NCBI GenBank assembly: GCA_019359015.1
Contig: JAHHID010000018.1
Coordinates: forward strand, 1 to 64,000
DNA: 64,000 bases
Source of the DNA: Spirirestis rafaelensis WJT71-NPBG6
Lineage (GTDB): Bacteria; Cyanobacteriota; Cyanobacteriia; Cyanobacteriales; Nostocaceae
Direction of reading: 5' to 3'
Both the position numbers and the translations under genes were made by a program. Positions 59,590-64,000 of the stretch are shown one piece after another (within the stretch, counting starts at the first letter, position 1; every line of letters begins with the position of its first letter). Below the pieces are notes generated by a model that was not told the DNA's origin, searched no databases, and saw nothing but the letters and a program-made list of their open reading frames with translations.

Positions 59590-60399
59590 CTAAAATTCAA
59601 CAATGACGGGTGTATGGTCGCTGGGTTGAGGTAATTTTCTCGGTGCTACATCAATAGTGCAGCTGACTGCACGCTCGTACAGAGCTTCCGTTAGATAATG
59701 ATGGTCAATTCGCCAACCTAAGTTACGGCGAAAAGCAGCAGCGCGATAGTCCCACCAGCTATAATGTCCACCTTCACTGGTAAATTTGCGAAAGGCATCG
59801 GCAAATCCTAATGCGAGAATATTTCGTAAGGCTTGGCGTTCTGCTTGAGATGCCATGATGTGATTTTCTGCAATTACGCCTTCATGAATATCTTCAGGCT
59901 CTAAGGCAATATTAAAGTCGCCACACACGCAGATTGTTGTTTGTGATGATAAAAGCGTAGACCCGGAGGGGCTTGTCGTAAGACATCGCAAATACTCTAA
60001 GAGCAATTTTAACCATTCGAGCTTATATTCATATTTTTCGCTTCCTACCGCTGAACCATTGGGAACGTAAAGATTAACGATCCGAATGCCATTGTTTACA
60101 CCTGTAATCACCCGCTTGGACTCATCCCAAGTTGGCTCTATATCACCCAAAATCGGTGTAAAACCAGTACTTACATCTGTAAGCGGTTCCCGACTAATCA
60201 AAGCCACACCGTTGTAAGCTTTTTGTCCTGATGTATACAGATGATAGCCCAATTCCTCAAAAGGCGATCGCGGAAAGTTACTATCTACAACTTTGGTTTC
60301 TTGTAAGCAAAGGACATCAACCGGATTTTCACTCAACCAATTAATAACGTGTTCTAAACGAGTACGAATCGAGTTGACATTCCAAGTAGCAATTTTCAT
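59590..60399 (-). CDS. xth: exodeoxyribonuclease III
   Basis: A 269-residue Mg-dependent exonuclease/AP endonuclease of base-excision repair. The catalytic motifs are present: WNVNSIRTR (N-terminal), LQETK (near 31-35, metal ligand), NGVALIS, NLYVPNGS (near 110-117), CGDFNIAL (near 165-172), and SDHTPVIVEF at the end (catalytic His). A 16-residue stretch (LTTSPSGSTLLSSQTT, about 147-162) is longer than in the family and matches a dispersed repeat inserted in frame (59955-59986). It lies in a surface loop between strands, so activity is likely kept. Confidence 0.93.
   Translation of the reverse strand: MKIATWNVNSIRTRLEHVINWLSENPVDVLCLQETKVVDSNFPRSPFEELGYHLYTSGQKAYNGVALISREPLTDVSTGFTPILGDIEPTWDESKRVITGVNNGIRIVNLYVPNGSAVGSEKYEYKLEWLKLLLEYLRCLTTSPSGSTLLSSQTTICVCGDFNIALEPEDIHEGVIAENHIMASQAERQALRNILALGFADAFRKFTSEGGHYSWWDYRAAAFRRNLGWRIDHHYLTEALYERAVSCTIDVAPRKLPQPSDHTPVIVEF
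59955..59986. repeat. dispersed repeat inserted in frame in xth
   Basis: GCGTAGACCCGGAGGGGCTT and following bases, a common cyanobacterial repeat, lie inside the xth gene and encode part of the SPSGSTLLSSQ loop (minus strand). The frame is kept. It is a domesticated or tolerated insertion. Confidence 0.6.
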
Positions 60400-60771
60400 A
60401 TTTTTAAATTATCAGTAAGTCAGTTATTATTTATCAAGATTTATTAACTTACTTTTAGTCAACAAAAATTGATTAAAACCAAAAATTTAGTATTTTAAGA
60501 TACAAAATCTTTCATTGAATATATGATCCCCAAGATAGATGAAAGTGTTAATCATTACGTTGTATTATAAATTAGAGGTAGTCTTATACCTCTGTGAAAA
60601 TAGTGTTTAATTAGTTAATTGTATTTTCAAGGTACGGTTAACCGATATTGTGGTCTGGGGAGAAAATAAGGTTAATTTAAATTGCAAACGTTCAGGTATA
60701 AATGTTCTACGGTGATAACATTTAAGTCCCTGACCTGAGGATTTTTTCAACAGCCCAAGCAAAGCAAAGAA
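60400..60771. other. 372-base promoter-containing gap
   Basis: Divergent promoter space between xth and the glycosyltransferase. AT-rich; weak inverted repeats GGTTAACC near 60634 and AAATGTTCTACGG/CGGTGATAACATTT near 60700-60722. No gene or array is visible. Confidence 0.4.
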
Positions 60772-61839
60772 ATGAAAATCGCTCAAGTAGCCCCCTTATG
60801 GGAACAAGTTCCACCTCCGAGTTATGGAGGAATTGAGTTGGTAGTGAGTCGATTGACTGATGAACTAGTGCGTCGAGGTCATGATGTCACTTTGTTCGCT
60901 TCTGGCGATTCACAAACCTTAGCTGATTTAAAAGCAGTTTATCCGCGTGCATTGCGCTTAGACCCGAATGTTAAAGATTATGCAGTGTATGAAACGCTCG
61001 AACTCAGCCAAGTTTACCAAAATGCAACGGAATTTGACATCATCCATTCCCATGTAGGGATTTCGGCATTACCTTTAGCGAGTTTGGTATCTACACCAAC
61101 AGTGCATACTTTACATGGTAAATTTACCGCGGATAACCGTAACGTATTTTCTTACCACCAAAAGCAAGCATACGTCAGCATTAGTAACGCGCAACGTCAA
61201 ATCGATCTTAACTACGTCGGCACAGTATACAACGGAATTAACCCGGCAGATTATCCTTTTGTCGCCAAACCCCAAGACCCGCCATATTTAGCATTCTTAG
61301 GACGCTTTTCACCAGAAAAGGGACCACAACATGCGATCGCCATTGCGAAAAAAACAGGTTGGCGTCTGAAAATGGCTGGAAAAGTGGATTTAGTAGATTC
61401 TCAGTTTTTTGAACAAGAAATTGCCCCCCAAATCGATGGTCAGCAAATTCAATACCTCGGTGAAATCAACCACGCCGAAAAAGGTGAACTATTGGGCAAT
61501 GCTACTATTACGCTTTTTCCCATTACCTGGAGCGAACCTTTTGGTTTAGTAATGATTGAATCAATGGCTACTGGAACACCAGTAATTGCTCTGAACTTAG
61601 GTTCTGTACCGGAAGTAATTGCCCAAGGTGTAACAGGTTTGGTTTGCCAAAGTTATGATGAAATGGCGGGAATGATTAAATCTGCTTTGGAATTAAATCG
61701 TCAAACTTGCCGAGAATACGTAGAAAACAACTTTAGTGTTAACCAAATGGTTAACGGCTACGAAGCGGTTTATGAAAAAATAATTCAAGATCGTATTCAT
61801 TCTAACGGGCGCGTTCGTGTCGGCAAAATCAACTTTTAA
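60772..61839 (+). CDS. family 4 glycosyltransferase
   Basis: A 355-residue GT-B glycosyltransferase that uses a nucleotide sugar to extend an acceptor at the cytoplasmic face of the membrane. N-terminal motif MKIAQVAPLWEQVPPPSYGG (glycine-rich, with PPSYGGIE); HSHVGISALP; second Rossmann domain PYLAFLGRFSPEKGPQHAIA (EPFGLVMIESMATGTPVIAL is the EX7E-type donor motif, near residues 258-276). The specific sugar and acceptor cannot be told; extracellular polysaccharide or sugar-lipid synthesis is likely. It precedes a small zinc-ribbon gene by 58 bases on the same strand. Confidence 0.9.
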   Translation: MKIAQVAPLWEQVPPPSYGGIELVVSRLTDELVRRGHDVTLFASGDSQTLADLKAVYPRALRLDPNVKDYAVYETLELSQVYQNATEFDIIHSHVGISALPLASLVSTPTVHTLHGKFTADNRNVFSYHQKQAYVSISNAQRQIDLNYVGTVYNGINPADYPFVAKPQDPPYLAFLGRFSPEKGPQHAIAIAKKTGWRLKMAGKVDLVDSQFFEQEIAPQIDGQQIQYLGEINHAEKGELLGNATITLFPITWSEPFGLVMIESMATGTPVIALNLGSVPEVIAQGVTGLVCQSYDEMAGMIKSALELNRQTCREYVENNFSVNQMVNGYEAVYEKIIQDRIHSNGRVRVGKINF

Positions 61840-61897
61840 TTAACGCTTTTTTTCTAGTTAAAACAAACAACCATTTTTTGTCAAGGAGGACATTTGT

Positions 61898-62083
61898 ATG
61901 AGTATGAAAGCCAACACCTGTCCGTGTTGCGGTGCTTCCCTGCTTCGTCATGTCCGTCACGGGGAATTATACTGGTTTTGCCAATCTTGTCGCCAAGAAG
62001 TTCCACAATTAACAGTTTCTCGCTTGACTAACCCAGAAACCAGAACCACGGGAGTGCTTACTCCTCCAGTAGTCAATTCTTAA
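61898..62083 (+). CDS. small zinc-ribbon protein
   Basis: A 61-residue protein with one zinc ribbon: C8-P-C-C11 in CPCCG and C28-QS-C31 in FCQSCRQ. AAGGAGGACATTTGT gives a near-perfect ribosome-binding sequence seven bases before the ATG at 61898, so it is strongly translated. The tail is T/P/V-rich and probably unstructured. Many cyanobacteria carry such a protein beside glycosyltransferase genes, but I know no function; it may bind RNA or another protein. Confidence 0.75.
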   Translation: MSMKANTCPCCGASLLRHVRHGELYWFCQSCRQEVPQLTVSRLTNPETRTTGVLTPPVVNS

Positions 62084-62208
62084 ATTACTCAGACTGATCC
62101 TCAAGGTTCAAAGTTCCCAGGTTCCTAAAATTCGAGATTAATTAACCTTTGATAAGTTGCCGACTTCACCTGGTAAAATCAGGTGGAGCTAATTAATGGG
62201 TTTTGGCT

Positions 62209-63237
62209 GTGTTAGCAGCATTGCTTTATGGTCAGGAAGATTTACGGTTAGAGTCAGTTGCCGATCCTACTCCTGGTGAGGGTGAAGTCGTCATCCAAGT
62301 GGGATGTGCCACAACTTGTGGTACGGATTTGAAAGTTTGGCGGCGCGGCGGCCATGCTAAAATGCTCAAGCCTCCAACTCTGTTTGGTCATGAGGCAGCT
62401 GGGCGAATTGTAGCATTAGGTGCAGATGTTAGGGGTTGGGAAGTAGGCGATCGCGTAGTCGCAAATAATTCTGCCCCTTGCATGAAATGCTTTTTTTGTC
62501 AACGTCAAGAATATTCGCTTTGCCCGAATTTAACTTGGAATAATGGCACTTTTGCGGAATACTTGAAAATTCCCGCAGCGATTGTAGAGCATAATTTGTT
62601 GCCGATTCCTGATGAGTTGCCCGATGAATTAGCAGCGATGACTGAACCTTTAGCTTGCGTTTTGCATGGGGTAGCGCGTTCTAACGTCAAAGCTAAAGAT
62701 AAAGTAGTCGTGTTGGGAGATGGAGCGATCGGGCTGATGTTCGTCGCCAAGTTAGCGTATGATTGCGCTGCTGAGGTGTTTTTGTTGGGTGGTAACGATA
62801 CTCGGCTAGAAATTGGTAAAAAGCTGGGTGCGGCAAAGACTTTTAATTATCGTCAGATAGCAGATATTCCCAGTTTGGTGAAAGAACTAACCGATGGGTG
62901 GGGTGCAGACATCGTGATTGAAGCGACTGGTGTACCGAGTGTTTGGGAAAGTGCGATCGCCTGCGCTCGTCCTGGTGCTACAGTCAACTTATTCGGTGGT
63001 TGTCCGCGAGATACGACGATTAGCGTTAACACAGAACAGTTACATTACAGCGAACTTACTCTCAAAGGTGTATTTCACAACACTCCTAAGTTTGTACGCG
63101 AAGCCTTATCACTCATCGCTAGTCGAAAAATTCCTTTTGAATTACTTATTAGCGAACACCGTCCATTGAAGGATTTGGAACAGGTATTTTCTGATATGAA
63201 GGCGCGTAAAGTAATTAAAGTAGCAATGATTCCGTAA
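62209..63237 (+). CDS. zinc-dependent alcohol dehydrogenase-family protein
   Basis: A 342-residue medium-chain dehydrogenase/reductase. The catalytic-zinc ligands are Cys37 (TCGTDL), His57-Glu58 (FGHEAAG) and the structural zinc cysteines in APCMKCFFCQRQEYSLC (near 89-105). The Rossmann motif is VVLGDGAIGLMFVAKL (near 168-183). It probably oxidises or reduces an alcohol or sugar alcohol such as sorbitol with NAD(P)H; the substrate is unknown. The start is uncertain: GTG at 62209 gives MLAALLYGQEDLRLE, TTG at 62203 adds two residues, and an ATG at 62196 with a good ribosome-binding site is out of frame. Confidence 0.88.
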   Translation: MLAALLYGQEDLRLESVADPTPGEGEVVIQVGCATTCGTDLKVWRRGGHAKMLKPPTLFGHEAAGRIVALGADVRGWEVGDRVVANNSAPCMKCFFCQRQEYSLCPNLTWNNGTFAEYLKIPAAIVEHNLLPIPDELPDELAAMTEPLACVLHGVARSNVKAKDKVVVLGDGAIGLMFVAKLAYDCAAEVFLLGGNDTRLEIGKKLGAAKTFNYRQIADIPSLVKELTDGWGADIVIEATGVPSVWESAIACARPGATVNLFGGCPRDTTISVNTEQLHYSELTLKGVFHNTPKFVREALSLIASRKIPFELLISEHRPLKDLEQVFSDMKARKVIKVAMIP

Positions 63238-63270
63238 AAGGAAAATAGCTTTTAGAATATTAATTGAGTT

Positions 63271-63993
63271 ATGAATAAACTAAAAATTTGTACTCTAACA
63301 GTTTTATTTTCAACTTTAGCATTTGCCCCAGAAAGTCGTGCTGCTACAATTGCACCATCAATACAGGTGAAGCAAGCTGCACAGTGGTTTACTGGTTTCT
63401 TCGACAATGCCCAACAGGTAGCTAGTAAACCTTCGGTTCCATTTATTACAACATTGAACTGTAAAGTTGAGTTAGCTAATGCTAACCCTGTCGATGAAAC
63501 AGAAAACATTTATCTTGAACAAAGAAGTTCAGCTTTTAATCGCATACGGTTTTATTCTTTTAGTGAAGCAGATTCTGGTGTAAAGCTGAGTATTCGTAGC
63601 TTTGTCAACCCAAATATTTTAAGTGGCATCTGCAATAACCCTCAGCCTGAACGAATCATTAACAATAGCAATATACTTGAGACAAGCTGCGACCTTTTGC
63701 TGATGTTGCAAAATAATCGCTACATAGCAAATAATGCTCCAAATGGCTGCCCAAGCAGTTCAGGTGGCAAGGTGGTTTCTAGTTTAACTCTCGGTAATGG
63801 CGTTATTGACTCGTTAGACCAAATTTTTGATGCTAGAGGTAATTTAATTGTCAGCACACCAATTGAGTTTCGCCGATTTAAATCTATCCCCGAATCATCT
63901 AACACCTTGGGGCTTTTAGCTCTGGGTATGAGTTTAACATTTTCCAGAAAACAGAGATATAAATCAACAGACAAGAAGAAAGCTTTTGTTTAA
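63271..63993 (+). CDS. secreted CpcT/CpeT-like protein with PEP-CTERM-type tail
   Basis: A 240-residue protein. The signal peptide MNKLKICTLTVLFSTLAFAP ends at ESRAAT. Residues about 35-200 resemble the lipocalin-like CpcT/CpeT chromophore-lyase fold (QWFTGFFDNAQQVASKPSVP, YLEQRSSAFNRIRFYSF, ILETSCDLLLMLQNNRYIAN, GGKVVSSLTLGNGVIDSLDQ). The C-terminus has a PEP-CTERM-like sorting signal: SIPESS, a hydrophobic segment (LGLLALGMSLTF), then a basic end (SRKQRYKSTDKKK). Lyases of this fold normally act in the cytoplasm on phycobiliproteins, so an exported, exosortase-type member is unusual. No exosortase or phycobilisome gene is in the window. The start at 63271 follows the dehydrogenase by 33 bases. 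Confidence 0.65.
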   Translation: MNKLKICTLTVLFSTLAFAPESRAATIAPSIQVKQAAQWFTGFFDNAQQVASKPSVPFITTLNCKVELANANPVDETENIYLEQRSSAFNRIRFYSFSEADSGVKLSIRSFVNPNILSGICNNPQPERIINNSNILETSCDLLLMLQNNRYIANNAPNGCPSSSGGKVVSSLTLGNGVIDSLDQIFDARGNLIVSTPIEFRRFKSIPESSNTLGLLALGMSLTFSRKQRYKSTDKKKAFV

Positions 63994-64000
63994 ATACGCT

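Overview
The window is chromosomal DNA from a cyanobacterium, most likely a filamentous, heterocyst-forming (Nostocales-type) one. HIP1 octamers (GCGATCGC) are scattered through genes. Gaps carry heptameric tandem repeats and small palindromic dispersed repeats. Several genes are cyanobacterial in type: ferredoxin-sulfite reductase, flavin prenyltransferase next to RNase R, orthocaspase, and a CpcT/CpeT-like protein. No phage, integrase or intact IS element was found; mobile DNA is limited to MITE-like and repeat elements.

1-12 kb: mainly housekeeping. A secreted repeat protein, argB, aroK, an NB-ARC ATPase, a small-protein locus with a damaged upstream paralogue, a LapA-like membrane protein, ubiX, rnr, a dsRBD-like protein and clpP. 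12-22 kb: a thioredoxin-fold DUF255 protein, a VOC protein, a DUF6888/DUF6887-like pair in which the first gene has an in-frame stop, mobA, an internally deleted amino-acid ABC transporter pseudogene, a methyltransferase, and a BtuC/BtuD/BtuF-type uptake system. 22-32 kb: a large caspase-hydrolase-membrane protein, a candidate structured RNA just after it, three tRNA genes (Tyr, Thr, Arg), membrane and HTH proteins, cutA, a truncated ADP-ribosylglycohydrolase and an outer-membrane beta-barrel candidate.

32-43 kb: sulfite reductase with a C-terminal ribbon-helix-helix-like tail; a 1263-residue protein with a nuclease-like N-terminus and a degenerate STAND-like core (candidate defence gene); rsmE; a 21-nt repeat array; an antitoxin-like gene; a KAADKV-repeat protein; a lipase and an overlapping convergent VOC gene; two MITE-like elements. 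43-58 kb: an apparent type I secretion island. It has a PPC-domain repeat protein, a parvulin-type chaperone overlapping an ABC exporter (cNMP-binding plus inactive C39-like domain), two subtilisins, a calpain-type protease and an HlyD adaptor. The cargo proteins lack Sec signals, and two share an N-terminal PPC-type domain. 58-64 kb: an SDR protein, xth, a GT4 glycosyltransferase, a zinc-ribbon protein, a zinc alcohol dehydrogenase and a CpcT/CpeT-like protein with both a signal peptide and a PEP-CTERM-like tail.

All family assignments come from reading motifs and from memory of the families; no database search was run.
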